Assembly (NCBI RefSeq): GCF_014645795.1 | Contig: NZ_BMMK01000018.1 | Coordinates: 61,542-125,541, forward strand | Direction: 5' to 3' | DNA length: 64,000 nucleotides | DNA from: Longimycelium tulufanense | GTDB taxonomy: Bacteria > Actinomycetota > Actinomycetes > Mycobacteriales > Pseudonocardiaceae | Part shown: positions 23,026 to 32,020 of the stretch, piece after piece | How the letters are laid out: every line of letters begins with the position of its first letter | Numbering within the stretch: the stretch's first letter is position 1 | Position numbers and translations under genes: made by a program | Notes under the pieces: generated by a model | Told to the model about the DNA's origin: nothing | The model's database searches: none | The model's input: the letters and a program-made list of their open reading frames with translations, nothing else

Positions 23026-26000
23026 TTGAGCCCAGACCGCTGGCGGCTGCACCGGGGTGGCATCGTCAACATCTGGCAGTACGCCGAACAGGTCTTCGAC
23101 TTCTCCGGCGGCCGCGGGATCTTCCAGGGCACCAACGGCTCGGGCAAGTCCCGGACGCTGGAGCTGCTGCTCCCGCTCTGCCTGGACGGCGACCTGCGGC
23201 AGCTCGGCTCCAAGGGCTTCGACACGGTCAGCATCCGCCGGCTGATGTTGGACGACTACGACGGCGGCCCGAACCGCATCGGCTACGGCTGGGTGGAGCT
23301 GCGGCGCACTGGCGCCGAAGGCACGCCCGAGTACCTGACCTGCGGTGTCGGGGTGAAGGCGTCGAAGACCTCGCAGCAGGTCACCGACTCCTGGCGGTTC
23401 ATCACCCCGACCCGCGTCGGCTACGGCCTCAAGCTCGCCGGCCCGGACCGTGTCCCGCTCGGCCCCGCCCAGCTGAAGGAGGCGATCGGCGCCGACTGCG
23501 TGCTCGACGACGCCCCGTTCCGCGCCAAGATCGCCGAGGCCGTCTACGGCATCCCCGCCGCCCGCTACACCGACCTGCTCCACCTGCAGCGCACGCTGCG
23601 CAACCCGGACGTCGGCCTGAAGGTCCTGGAGGGCCAGCTCGAGCAGATCCTCACCGACGCGCTGCCGCCGCTGGACGCCAGCCTGGTCGAGCAGCTGGCG
23701 ACCTCGTTCGAGGACCTGGAGTCGATCCGCACCAACATCGCCCGCCTCACCACGGCCGACACCGCGCTGAGCGCCTTCCTGTCCACCTACCAGGGCTACG
23801 CGCTGGCGCAGCTGCGCACGGCCGGCGACCGGGTGGCCGGTGCCCGGGAGAACCTGCGCACGCTGCGCGCCGAAGTGGCGAAGCTGGCCGACCGCCTCGA
23901 AATCACCCAGCGGCAACGCACCGAGGCCGACGCCGAGGTCACCACCATGGAGGAGACCGAGCGCCAACTGGAGACGCGGATCGACGCGCTGAAGGCGTTG
24001 CCCGCCTATCAGGGCCTGCGCAACCTCCAGGACCGCGAGCAGCTGGTCGCCCGCGCCCGGGCGGCCGCGGAGTCCGCGCTGGAAACCGCCAGCCGGCAAC
24101 GCGCCACCGAGGACCGTTCGGTGGACGCCGTGCTCACCGTGCTGCGGCGCCTCGACCAGGACGTGCGGGCCGCCACCGAGCTGTCGGCCCGTGGCCGGGA
24201 TCAGCTCGCCGCGGCCGGGCTCGACGGCGCCGGCTGCCCGGCGCCCCCGGTGCTGCCGCCGGCCGAGGCGGTCGTGGTCACCGACAGCGTGCGCGCCAAG
24301 CCGGACCCGGACGCCGAGCCGCTGCCGATCGAGCGTCGCTCGCTGCCACCGGTCGACGGCGAGGCCCTGCTCGCCGAGCTGCGCGCCGCCGCGGACAGCG
24401 CCGGGGAGCTGGTGTCGGGCACGCGGCGCCGGTCCGCCCTCACCGAGACGCTGTGCCACCGCGCCACCGACCTGGACCGGCAGCGGGACCGGGTCGACGA
24501 GCTGCACCGCACCGCGCGCGAGGCGCAGATCGCGGCCACCGACGCTGCGGGCCGGCGCAACGAGGCCGACCAGCGGCTCGCCGACGCCGCCGAGCTGTGG
24601 TTGGAGCAGTGCCGCCAGTGGACGGGCGAGACCTGCTCGCAGGGTCGAGCCATCGACGCGGCTGGGCCGCTGGCCGAGCTGGCGGACGCCGAGCGCCCGG
24701 CCGTCCCCGCCGTGACGGACCTGGTCGGCTCCCGCACTGCCGCCCGGCAGGCACGGGAGGCCGTGCGGCAGTGGGCTGCCCCGCACCTGCGGACCGCCGC
24801 CCGCAAGGTGCACGCCGCCGAGCAGGACGTCGCCTCCGCCCGTACCGCCATCAGCGAGCGTGAGCGGGAGCTGACGGCGCTGCGGGGCGGGGTGCAGACG
24901 GAGCCCGACCGACCCCCGTTCGCCACTGCCGGGCGGGACCCGGCGGCCGGCGCGGCCTTCTACCGGCTGGTCGACTTCGCCGACGGTGCCACCGACGAGC
25001 AGCGGGCCGGCCTGGAGGCCGCCCTCCAGGCCAGCGGCCTGCTCACCGCCTGGGTGACCGCCGACGGTCGCGTGGCCGACCCGGCACCGGCCGACCTGCT
25101 GGCCACCCCGGCCGGGGTGGCCGGTGGGGCGAGCCTGGCCGATGTGCTGGTCCCCGCACCCGAGCCGGGCTGCCCCGTGCCGGCGGACCTCGTGCGCCAG
25201 GTCCTGGCTGCCGTGGCGCTCCTCGACGACCCGGCCGGAGAGTCGGCGCCGGCCGGGCTGGCCGTCTCCACCAGCGGGCGGTGGCGGGCCGGCGTGCTCG
25301 CCGGGACGTGGCGCAAGGACGCCGCCGAGTACGTGGGCGCCGGTGCCCGCGAGGCCGCCCGCCAGCGCCGCATCGCCCTGCTGGAGGACGAGCTGGAGCG
25401 GCTGCGTGGCGAGCTGGCCCGCGCCCAGCAGGACCTGGAGGAGGCCAGGGCCGGCCACGGCGCCTGGCAGGGTCACCTCGACGCGTTCCCCGACGACGGC
25501 GACCTCATCGCGGCGCACGCGACACTGGCCACCGCCCGGGACGCGGCCGCCGAGGCCGAGCGGCGGTCCGCCCACCTGCGCGAGCAGCACCACGAAGCCG
25601 AGGAACGATGGCAGGCCGCCCGCGCCGAACTGCACCGCGACGCCACCGAAGCGGGGCTGACCGCCGAGACCGGCGAGCTGGAGCGTGCCCACCGCGCCGC
25701 CGAGCAGGCCAGGGCCACCGTCGAGGAGCTCCGGCAGACCCTCGACGAGCGGTGTGCGCGCACCGTCGGCGACCTCACCGACGCCGTGCACCACCACCAG
25801 GCCGCGTTGACCGACCGCACCGAGGCCGAGGCGGCAGCGGACACGGCATGCACCGAGTACGCCGACCAGGCCGCGGCGTTGTCCGAGCTGACCGGCGCGA
25901 TCGGCGGCGAGGCACAGCAGGTGGCCGACCAGCTCGCCGTGCTCGAGGAACAGCGGCGGGAACTGCGGCATGCCCTGCCCGGTGCCCGGGAACGCGTGGC

Positions 26001-27222
26001 CGCACTGCGGGAACAGGCCACGAGGGCCGAGACCCTGCTGGAGACCAAGCGGGCACAGCTCGGTGGTCGCGAGGAGGAGGTCGGACGGGTCTCCGCGGCC
26101 TTCCGGGACGCGTTGGCCACGCCCGGCCTGTGGGTGGCGGCGGTCGGCGTGCCCGAGGACGAGGAAACACCCGCCGGACCACCGACCGACGACCTCGACG
26201 CCACGCTCGCGGAACTGGAAGCGGCCCCGGAGCGCCGCGCGTTCTCCGAAGGCGCGGTCATCACCAAGCTGCAGGCCCTGCAGACCGCCCTGGCCGGCAC
26301 CCATGACATCACCGCCGAGACCCACGCCGGGGTGCTCACGGTGACGGTCACCGGCGAGGACGGGCCACGCCCGGTCGCCGAGGCCGCGCACCGGGTCGCC
26401 ACCAGGCTGGCCGAGCAACGCGGCTACCTCGGTGAGCGCTACCAGGACATCTTCGCGACCTACCTGATCCGCGATCTGGCCGAACGGCTGCGTGGCCAGA
26501 TCGCGGTGGCCGAGGACCTGTGCCGGCGGATGAACGACGTGCTGGAGCGGGCCCGCTCCAGCCAAGGCGTGCACGTCCAGCTGGAGTGGCGGCCCTCGGC
26601 GGCCCTGGACGAGGGCACCCGGCAGGCGCTGGACCTGGTGCGCATGCCGTTCGCCGAGCGCACCGCCGAACAGGACGACGCGCTGCGGCGGGTGTTCACC
26701 GAGCGGATCGAGGCCGAGCGCGACGCCCACTCCACCGGCTACGCCGAGATCCTGGCCCGGGCGCTGGACTACCGGTCCTGGTACTCGTTCACGGTCCGGG
26801 TACGCGACACCGGGCCGGACGGCAAGCCCCGGGCGCGGCGGCTGCGTCAGCTCTCCTCCGGCGAGACCCGCCTGGTCTCCTACGTGACCCTGTTCGCGGC
26901 GGCGGCGTCCTTCTACGACGCCGTGGGCGTGGCGCCAGCGGAGTCCGAGGAGGCGGCCAGCCGTGCCGGTGCGGCCGGCCCGCTCCGGCTGGTGTTGCTC
27001 GACGAGGCGTTCGAGCGGCTGGACGACCCGACGATCGCCCGGCTGCTCGGCCTACTGGTCGACCTGGACATGGACTGGATCATCACCTGGCCCAGCGGCT
27101 GGGGCGTCTCGCCGAAGATCCCGCGCATGCACATCTACGACGTGCTGCGGCCCAGGACCGGCGCCGGAATCGCCTGCACCCACACCACCTGGGACGGTGC
27201 CGCCCTGGAACGGGCGGACTGA
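23026..27222 (+). CDS. jetC: Wadjet SMC-like ATPase JetC (TIGR02680 family)
   Basis: A 1398-residue SMC/MukB-like motor that extrudes DNA loops in the Wadjet complex. The N-terminal ATPase half has Walker A at residues 35-42 (GTNGSGKS) after the family start WRLHRGGIVNIWQY. The middle (about 250-1130) is a long alanine/glutamate/arginine-rich coiled coil with a hinge-like section near residue 640-760. The C-terminal head has the ABC signature LSSGETRLVSYV at about residue 1275 and Walker B LVLLDEAFERLDD at about 1321. Start TTG 23026 follows GGAACGGAGAGA. The ATPase motifs are intact, so the motor should work. Confidence 0.9.
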   Translation: MSPDRWRLHRGGIVNIWQYAEQVFDFSGGRGIFQGTNGSGKSRTLELLLPLCLDGDLRQLGSKGFDTVSIRRLMLDDYDGGPNRIGYGWVELRRTGAEGTPEYLTCGVGVKASKTSQQVTDSWRFITPTRVGYGLKLAGPDRVPLGPAQLKEAIGADCVLDDAPFRAKIAEAVYGIPAARYTDLLHLQRTLRNPDVGLKVLEGQLEQILTDALPPLDASLVEQLATSFEDLESIRTNIARLTTADTALSAFLSTYQGYALAQLRTAGDRVAGARENLRTLRAEVAKLADRLEITQRQRTEADAEVTTMEETERQLETRIDALKALPAYQGLRNLQDREQLVARARAAAESALETASRQRATEDRSVDAVLTVLRRLDQDVRAATELSARGRDQLAAAGLDGAGCPAPPVLPPAEAVVVTDSVRAKPDPDAEPLPIERRSLPPVDGEALLAELRAAADSAGELVSGTRRRSALTETLCHRATDLDRQRDRVDELHRTAREAQIAATDAAGRRNEADQRLADAAELWLEQCRQWTGETCSQGRAIDAAGPLAELADAERPAVPAVTDLVGSRTAARQAREAVRQWAAPHLRTAARKVHAAEQDVASARTAISERERELTALRGGVQTEPDRPPFATAGRDPAAGAAFYRLVDFADGATDEQRAGLEAALQASGLLTAWVTADGRVADPAPADLLATPAGVAGGASLADVLVPAPEPGCPVPADLVRQVLAAVALLDDPAGESAPAGLAVSTSGRWRAGVLAGTWRKDAAEYVGAGAREAARQRRIALLEDELERLRGELARAQQDLEEARAGHGAWQGHLDAFPDDGDLIAAHATLATARDAAAEAERRSAHLREQHHEAEERWQAARAELHRDATEAGLTAETGELERAHRAAEQARATVEELRQTLDERCARTVGDLTDAVHHHQAALTDRTEAEAAADTACTEYADQAAALSELTGAIGGEAQQVADQLAVLEEQRRELRHALPGARERVAALREQATRAETLLETKRAQLGGREEEVGRVSAAFRDALATPGLWVAAVGVPEDEETPAGPPTDDLDATLAELEAAPERRAFSEGAVITKLQALQTALAGTHDITAETHAGVLTVTVTGEDGPRPVAEAAHRVATRLAEQRGYLGERYQDIFATYLIRDLAERLRGQIAVAEDLCRRMNDVLERARSSQGVHVQLEWRPSAALDEGTRQALDLVRMPFAERTAEQDDALRRVFTERIEAERDAHSTGYAEILARALDYRSWYSFTVRVRDTGPDGKPRARRLRQLSSGETRLVSYVTLFAAAASFYDAVGVAPAESEEAASRAGAAGPLRLVLLDEAFERLDDPTIARLLGLLVDLDMDWIITWPSGWGVSPKIPRMHIYDVLRPRTGAGIACTHTTWDGAALERAD

Positions 27223-27228
27223 GCCGCC

Positions 27229-27903
27229 GTGGCCAGCGGGACCGCTCCCGACCCCGACCGGCCGGAGTTGGCCGAGCTGTGGCGGCTGGCCCGACAGGCC
27301 GTCGAGAGTGAACGCTCGGCATTCCGCCTGGAGGTGCCCGACGCCGCGACCGCGGAGGCCCTTGGCGCCGTCCTGGGCCGCCCGCTGCGCCATCCGGGCC
27401 GGGTCTCGCTGTCGTTGCGGGTGCTCCGCGACCGGCTCGCCCGGTTCGACCTTGACCTGGACCGGGTCCTGCGGTCGGTGCCGGGCGGCGCGGTGGCCGG
27501 GGCGGCCGGCCAGGACGAGGGGCGGCGCTTCGTCGAGCAGGTGCTCTCCGCCGCGCTGGCGGGGGAGGGGTTCGTCGGGGTGCCGTGGGCGGCGGCCTGG
27601 ATCGACACCGTCGCCCGGGACGGCCGCGTCGTGCCGGCGCTGTTCCCCGCCCTGGCACGGCGGGCCGCCGCCATCCTGGCGGCTCTTCACCTCGAGCCCG
27701 GTTCCCCGCCCGGGCGCATGCTCGACCGCGCGGAGCTGGCCGCATCGGTGGCCGGCAGTGCCCACGCACTCGACGGTGACCAGCTCCTCGCCCGCCTGGT
27801 GCTGCAGGCAGCGGCGCTCGCGCACGGCTGCCCGTTCCCGCGATCGGATGCCGAGCGGGCGGCCCTGTGGCGGCGCTGTGGGGCGCGGGGGTCGACGCCC
27901 TGA
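27229..27903 (+). CDS. jetD: JetD, truncated: N-terminal domain only, nuclease domain missing
   Basis: JetD normally has an N-terminal domain (DUF3323) that binds the SMC core and a C-terminal Toprim-like nuclease domain (DUF2399) that cuts the plasmid; about 400 residues in total. Here only 224 residues remain. They match the N-terminal domain to its end (LARLVLQAAALAHGCPFPRS, then AALWRRCGARG) and then stop. In another frame the next expected residues (GVDALTSLV) can be read after a one-base gap in a G-run at 27887-27891, but the reading then diverges and stops by 27988. No Toprim motif follows before the lipase gene at 28050. The GTG start lies 6 bases after jetC. Confidence 0.75.
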   Translation: MASGTAPDPDRPELAELWRLARQAVESERSAFRLEVPDAATAEALGAVLGRPLRHPGRVSLSLRVLRDRLARFDLDLDRVLRSVPGGAVAGAAGQDEGRRFVEQVLSAALAGEGFVGVPWAAAWIDTVARDGRVVPALFPALARRAAAILAALHLEPGSPPGRMLDRAELAASVAGSAHALDGDQLLARLVLQAAALAHGCPFPRSDAERAALWRRCGARGSTP

Positions 27904-27978
27904 CGTCCCTCGTCGGGAGGTCGACAGGTCTGCCACGAACGGCGACCTGCGTGCCATCCCCGCGCACGCCCTGGTTCC

Positions 27979-28002
27979 ATAACCTACTTTGAAGTAGGTT
28001 AT
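27979..28002. promoter_or_regulatory. perfect 24-bp palindrome, probable regulator operator
   Basis: ATAACCTACTT and its exact complement around a TG centre, placed 47 bases before the lipase start and immediately after the jetD remnant. The AT-rich palindrome with a 2-base centre stands out from the surrounding GC-rich DNA, and its size fits a dimer of a TetR- or MarR-family repressor. There is no T-run, so it is not a terminator. No such regulator gene is adjacent. Confidence 0.65.
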
Positions 28003-28049
28003 GCCCGTCGCCGCAGGAACCCGGACAGAACCGCATTGAGGGAGGCCCG

Positions 28050-28907
28050 ATGCGCGTCGTGCCGCGACGGCTCTTCGGTCGGCTTACCGCCCTGCTTTCC
28101 GCCCTGTTGATCGCCGGACTGGTGGGCGCGGCGCCGGCGAGCGCCGACCCGGCGCCGACCAGCCTGCTGACCCCGCCGGGCGCGAACGACTGGTCGTGCA
28201 AGCCTAGCGCCGAGCACCCCTACCCGGTGGTGCTCCTGCACGCCACGTTCCTGAACAGCTCGAGCTGGTCCGCCCTGGCTCCCACGCTCGCGCAGGAGGG
28301 CTACTGCGTCTACGCGCTCAACTACGGGGGCTCGTTCGTCGGCGGGGACCTCATCGGAGGACTGGGCCCGATGGCGAAGTCCGCCGAGCAGATCTCCGCA
28401 TTCGTCGACCGGGTTCGGACGGCGACCAGCAGCGAGAAGGTCGACATCGTCGGACACTCCCAGGGCGGCATGCTGCCCCGGTACTACATGAAGTTCCTGG
28501 GCGGGGCGGACAAGGTGCACTCGCTGGTCGGGGTGGCCCCGGACAACCACGGCACCACCTGGGGCGCGATCGGCTGGCTGATCAGGTTCTTCCCACCGGC
28601 GACGAACCTCGTGTGCACGTCGTGCACCGAGCAGCTCCGCGACTCCGACTTCATCAAGAAGCTCAACGAGGGCGGGGAAACTCTGCCGGGGGTGCACTAC
28701 ACCGTCATCGCGACCAAGTACGACGAGTTCGCCACCCCGTACACCACGGCCTTCCTGGACGGCCCGGACGTCAAGAACATCACCATCCAGGACGTGTGCC
28801 CGAACAACCGGGTGGAGCACCTGGGACTACCGGCCGACCCGGACGCCGTCCACCTGGTGCTCAACGCACTCGACCCGGAGCACGCAACCCCCGTGCGCTG
28901 CTCCTGA
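28050..28907 (+). CDS. secreted triacylglycerol lipase / esterase (alpha/beta hydrolase)
   Basis: A 285-residue exported lipase. Residues 1-33 form a signal peptide (RLTALLSALLIAGLVGAAPA, cut near ASADP). The mature enzyme has the oxyanion-side VVLLHATFLNSSSWSALAP, the nucleophile in IVGHSQGGMLPRYYMKF, and late Asp and His residues (KYDEFATPY; NNRVEHLGLPADP), as in the actinobacterial lipase/esterase family related to Streptomyces secreted lipases. Four or more cysteines (CKPS, CTSC, DVC, RCS) suggest disulfides. Preceded by the palindromic operator and followed by a strong hairpin. Confidence 0.85.
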   Translation: MRVVPRRLFGRLTALLSALLIAGLVGAAPASADPAPTSLLTPPGANDWSCKPSAEHPYPVVLLHATFLNSSSWSALAPTLAQEGYCVYALNYGGSFVGGDLIGGLGPMAKSAEQISAFVDRVRTATSSEKVDIVGHSQGGMLPRYYMKFLGGADKVHSLVGVAPDNHGTTWGAIGWLIRFFPPATNLVCTSCTEQLRDSDFIKKLNEGGETLPGVHYTVIATKYDEFATPYTTAFLDGPDVKNITIQDVCPNNRVEHLGLPADPDAVHLVLNALDPEHATPVRCS

Positions 28908-28946
28908 CGACCTCACCACTACTGACATGACCACTGCTGACATGCC

Positions 28947-28987
28947 TGCCGGCTGGGCGGGTCCGGGCCGGACCCGCCCAGCCGGCA
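28947..28987. terminator. 19-bp hairpin between convergent genes
   Basis: A perfect 19-bp inverted repeat (arms 28947-28965 and 28969-28987, GC-rich, 3-base loop). It separates the lipase from the lipoprotein gene on the opposite strand and can terminate both. Confidence 0.85.
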
Positions 28988-29075
28988 CTCTTCCCCTTCC
29001 GAAACGGGCGAGCCGTTGTCCGTGACAGTGGATGTGGTCTCCGCGCCCGTGACGTCGAGGGCACGCCCGATCGCG

Positions 29076-29522
29076 CTAGCCCTGCCGGCAGTCCGCCAGC
29101 TTCTTGCGTGCCTCGTCGACGGCCTTGCCGGCCTCGGTGGCCTTGGCGTTGGCGTTGTCGAGGTCCTCCTTGGCCTGCGTGCGGCTGGCGATGGCCTGCG
29201 TGGCGTCGGCCAGCAACCGGGCGACCTCGGCGCTCTCCGCCGCCGAATGACCACTGTTGGCGGCGGCATCGTCGGCCGTCTTGTTGGCCGCGTCGGCGGC
29301 CTTCCCGGCGTCGGCCAACCTGCCCTCGGCCGCCTTGACCACGGTCTCGGCCGCGCTCCTGGTCCGTTCCGCGGCTGTGACCGCCTTCTCCTGTTCGGTG
29401 CATGACGCGGCGCGGGAGCCGGAGTCGGAACCGTCGCAGGCGGCGACGAACGTGGCGGTCACGAGAGCGATCGCGGTCAATGCCGCCCTCATCGTCATGC
29501 GTGCCACTCTGTTGGTCCTCAT
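29076..29522 (-). CDS. alanine-rich coiled-coil lipoprotein
   Basis: A 148-residue lipoprotein. The signal sequence ends in the lipobox TATFVAAC (lipid cysteine at about residue 29). The mature protein is almost entirely a long alanine-rich helix (VVKAAEGRLADAGKAADAAN, ARLLADATQAIASRTQAKED) with cysteines near each end (SCTEQEK and KLADCRQG), so it may form a helical hairpin closed by a disulfide on the outer face of the membrane. The start is ATG 29522; the reverse frame runs far upstream as the antisense of cobC and is not used. No specific function is known. Confidence 0.65.
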   Translation of the reverse strand: MRTNRVARMTMRAALTAIALVTATFVAACDGSDSGSRAASCTEQEKAVTAAERTRSAAETVVKAAEGRLADAGKAADAANKTADDAAANSGHSAAESAEVARLLADATQAIASRTQAKEDLDNANAKATEAGKAVDEARKKLADCRQG

Positions 29523-29777
29523 GGTGATTGCCGTCCCCCTTGCCCAGGGCGTTCCGGTCGCGCCTCGACGAATCCGTCCACACAGGACACAGCCGCTGCG
29601 GCGGCCACACCCGTCTCGCTTGATCGGCGTGCCAAGGGCAGAGTTACCGAAATATGGGATGAGCCACAGAAGGGCGGATAGCGGGCCCGGTCGGACACGC
29701 GCCGGGGCGAGGTGTCCCTGCGACTCCCGCCGGGTCCGGCGGCGCCGCGATTCCCGCCGGGACCTAGACTCGGCGCG

Positions 29778-30854
29778 ATGACCAGCGGGGATCACCAGGA
29801 CGACGACGGGCGGCGGTTGCTCCGCCACCACGGCGACGTGGACACCGCACCCGGGCTGGTCGACTTCGCGGTCAACGTGCGGCGGGACCGCCCACCCACC
29901 TGGCTCCGCGACCGGCTCGCCGCCGCCCTCGACCGGCTCGGCTCCTACCCAGGTGCGGCCGACGACCTCGCAGCCCGCGCCGCAGTGGCGCAGCGACACG
30001 ATCGGCACCCCGACGAGGTGCTGGTGCTCAACGGTGGCGCCGAGGGCTTCGCCCTGCTGCCCACGCTGCAACCCCGGCACGCCGCCCTCATCCATCCGTC
30101 CTTCACCGAGCCGGACGTGGTGCTCACCGACGCGGGCGTGCCCCTCACCCGCGTGCTTCTCGATCCCGCCGAGGACTACGCGCTCCGCCCGGAGCTGGTC
30201 CCCGACGACGCCGACCTGGTGGTACTGGGCAACCCCACCAACCCCACCTCGGTCCTCCACCCGGCGCAGGCGGTGTGCCGGCTGGCTCGCCGGGGTCGCG
30301 TTCTCGTCGTCGACGAGGCGTTCGCCGACGCGGTCCCGGGCGAACCCGCATCGCTCGCGGGCGACCGGACCACTCCCGGGCTTCTCGTCCTGCGCAGCCT
30401 CACCAAGACCTGGGCGCTGCCCGGCCTCCGCGCCGGCTACGCACTCGCGGCACCTGAGCTGCTCAACCGCCTCGCCGCTGGCCGGCCGCACTGGCCGGTG
30501 GGCACCCTGGTGTTGGAGGCGGTGCGAGCCTGCTGCGAACCGCACGCACTCGCCGAAGCAGAGACCGCCGCCCGACAAACGGCACGGCACCGCGCCGACC
30601 TGGCCGCCGCGCTCGCCGCTCTGCCGGGCGTCCAGGTGCGGCAACCGGCCGCCGCCCCCTTCCTTCTCCTGCGGGTGCCGGACGGACCCCGGGTGCGGGC
30701 CGGGCTCCGCGCCCGGGGCATCGCGGTGCGCCGCGCCGACACCTTCCCCGGCCTGGATCCCGACCACACCCGCGTCGCGGTGCGGACCCCCGAGCAGAAC
30801 GCCCTGCTGGTCGCCGCACTGCGCGCCGAACTGACCATGGAGGTTTCCGCTTGA
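29778..30854 (+). CDS. cobC: cobalamin-pathway PLP aminotransferase CobC (Rv2231c-like)
   Basis: A 358-residue fold-type I PLP enzyme of the histidinol-phosphate aminotransferase / threonine-phosphate decarboxylase group, likely making the aminopropanol phosphate used by CobD. It has the substrate-side VDFAVNVRRDRPP, YPGAADDLAARAAVA, the nucleotide-binding loop LNGGAEGFALL, VVLGNPTNPTSV, the Asp-containing VLVVDEAF and the PLP lysine in LRSLTKTWALPGLRAGY. Its stop overlaps the TTG start of the next gene. The gene order that follows matches Rv2231c-Rv2228c of mycobacteria. Confidence 0.85.
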   Translation: MTSGDHQDDDGRRLLRHHGDVDTAPGLVDFAVNVRRDRPPTWLRDRLAAALDRLGSYPGAADDLAARAAVAQRHDRHPDEVLVLNGGAEGFALLPTLQPRHAALIHPSFTEPDVVLTDAGVPLTRVLLDPAEDYALRPELVPDDADLVVLGNPTNPTSVLHPAQAVCRLARRGRVLVVDEAFADAVPGEPASLAGDRTTPGLLVLRSLTKTWALPGLRAGYALAAPELLNRLAAGRPHWPVGTLVLEAVRACCEPHALAEAETAARQTARHRADLAAALAALPGVQVRQPAAAPFLLLRVPDGPRVRAGLRARGIAVRRADTFPGLDPDHTRVAVRTPEQNALLVAALRAELTMEVSA

Positions 30855-32020
30855 GCCCGACCGTCGCCGACGTCGTCGCGGTCCTGGAGGCCGCCTACCC
30901 GCCCGCGCTCGCCGAGCCGTGGGATGCGGTCGGCCTCGTCTGCGGCGACCCCGACGAGCCGGTGCGGCGGGTGCTCGTCTGCGTCGACCCGGTCGAGGTC
31001 GCCATCGACGAGGCGATCGAACGAGAGGCACAGCTCCTCGTCGCCCACCACCCGCTGATGTTGCGCGGCGTCAACGCCGTTCCCGCCAACAGCGCCAAAG
31101 GACGGGCGGTGCACCGCCTGATCCGTTCCGGGGCCGCCTTGTTCTGCGCGCACACCAACGCCGACTCGGCCGACCCGGGAGTCTCCGACGCCTTCGCCGA
31201 GGCACTCGGGCTCACCATCACCGGACCCTTGGATCCCAAGCCCGCCGAGCCGAAGGACGCGCTGAGCGTCACGGTGCCGGTGGGTGATGTCCAACGTCTG
31301 CTCGACGCGCTCGCCGAGGCAGGCGCCGGACGCATGGGCCGGTACGCCGACGCCGCGTGGTTCACCGACGGCACCGGCCAGTACCGGCCGCTCGACGGCG
31401 CGACGCCCACCCTCGGCACCGTCGGTGAGCTGCACCGGGAGCCGGAGACCCGGATCGAGACCGCATTCCCGCGGCATCGCCGACCCGCCGTGCTCGCCGC
31501 GCTGCACGCCACCCATCCGTACGAGTCCCCGGCCTACGACTTGCACGAGTTGGTCGCCGAGCCGTCGACCCGCGGCCTCGGCCGGATCGGGGAACTACCC
31601 GAAGCCGAGCCACTCGGGGACTTCGCCCAGCGTGTCGCCGACGCCCTGCCCACCACGGCGTGGGGTGTGCGCGCGGCCGGTGATCCGGACCGCCCGGTGC
31701 GCACGGTCGCGGTGTGCGGCGGCGCCGGCGACTCGTACCTGGACCGCGCCACCCGTGCCGGAGTGGACGCCTATGTCACCGCCGACCTGCGGCACCACCC
31801 GGCCGGCGAGCACCTGGCCCGCGGTGACGTGCCCGGCGTGACGGTGCCGGCCCTGGTCGACGTGGCGCACTGGGCCAGCGAGTGGCCCTGGTGCCACCAG
31901 GCGGCCGACGTCATCCGCACCGGTCTCGGCGGTACGGTCGAGGTTCTCGTCTCCACCCGCCGCACCGACCCGTGGACGGTCGGGGCGACACCCAGCCCGA
32001 GCCGGAGGAACCCCGCGTGA
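30851..32020 (+). CDS. Nif3-like dinuclear metal-centre protein
   Basis: A 389-residue member of the Nif3/YbgI family (often named GTP cyclohydrolase 1 type 2). It has the metal-site motifs LAEPWDAVGLVCGD near the start, LLVAHHPLMLRGV (first histidines), LFCAHTNADSAD, and the late GDSYLDRAT ... VTADLRHH ... DVAHWASEW. Between the two halves (about residues 130-240) is the inserted dimerisation domain common in this family. It starts at TTG 30851, overlapping cobC. The biological substrate is uncertain for the whole family. Confidence 0.85.
   Translation: MSPTVADVVAVLEAAYPPALAEPWDAVGLVCGDPDEPVRRVLVCVDPVEVAIDEAIEREAQLLVAHHPLMLRGVNAVPANSAKGRAVHRLIRSGAALFCAHTNADSADPGVSDAFAEALGLTITGPLDPKPAEPKDALSVTVPVGDVQRLLDALAEAGAGRMGRYADAAWFTDGTGQYRPLDGATPTLGTVGELHREPETRIETAFPRHRRPAVLAALHATHPYESPAYDLHELVAEPSTRGLGRIGELPEAEPLGDFAQRVADALPTTAWGVRAAGDPDRPVRTVAVCGGAGDSYLDRATRAGVDAYVTADLRHHPAGEHLARGDVPGVTVPALVDVAHWASEWPWCHQAADVIRTGLGGTVEVLVSTRRTDPWTVGATPSPSRRNPA

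Noticed and set aside
22954..26730. A 1258-codon open frame on the minus strand opposite jetB/jetC
   Set aside because: It is the GC-driven antisense shadow of the JetC coiled coil; it has no ribosome site and an unnatural Gly/Arg/Gln/Val composition.
23026..27222. JetC considered as SbcC/Rad50 or chromosomal SMC
   Set aside because: The start WRLHRGGIVNIWQY, the neighbours JetA and JetB, and the JetD remnant identify a Wadjet motor; no SbcD or ScpA/B gene is adjacent.
29523..29777. Possible cobalamin riboswitch ahead of cobC
   Set aside because: I looked for a B12-box-like sequence and the expected flanking stems and did not find them; the same was true upstream of cobD.
29523..31031. Upstream extension of the lipoprotein frame to 651 codons
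   Set aside because: It runs antisense through cobC and into the Nif3-like gene; the lipoprotein signal sequence clearly begins at 29522.
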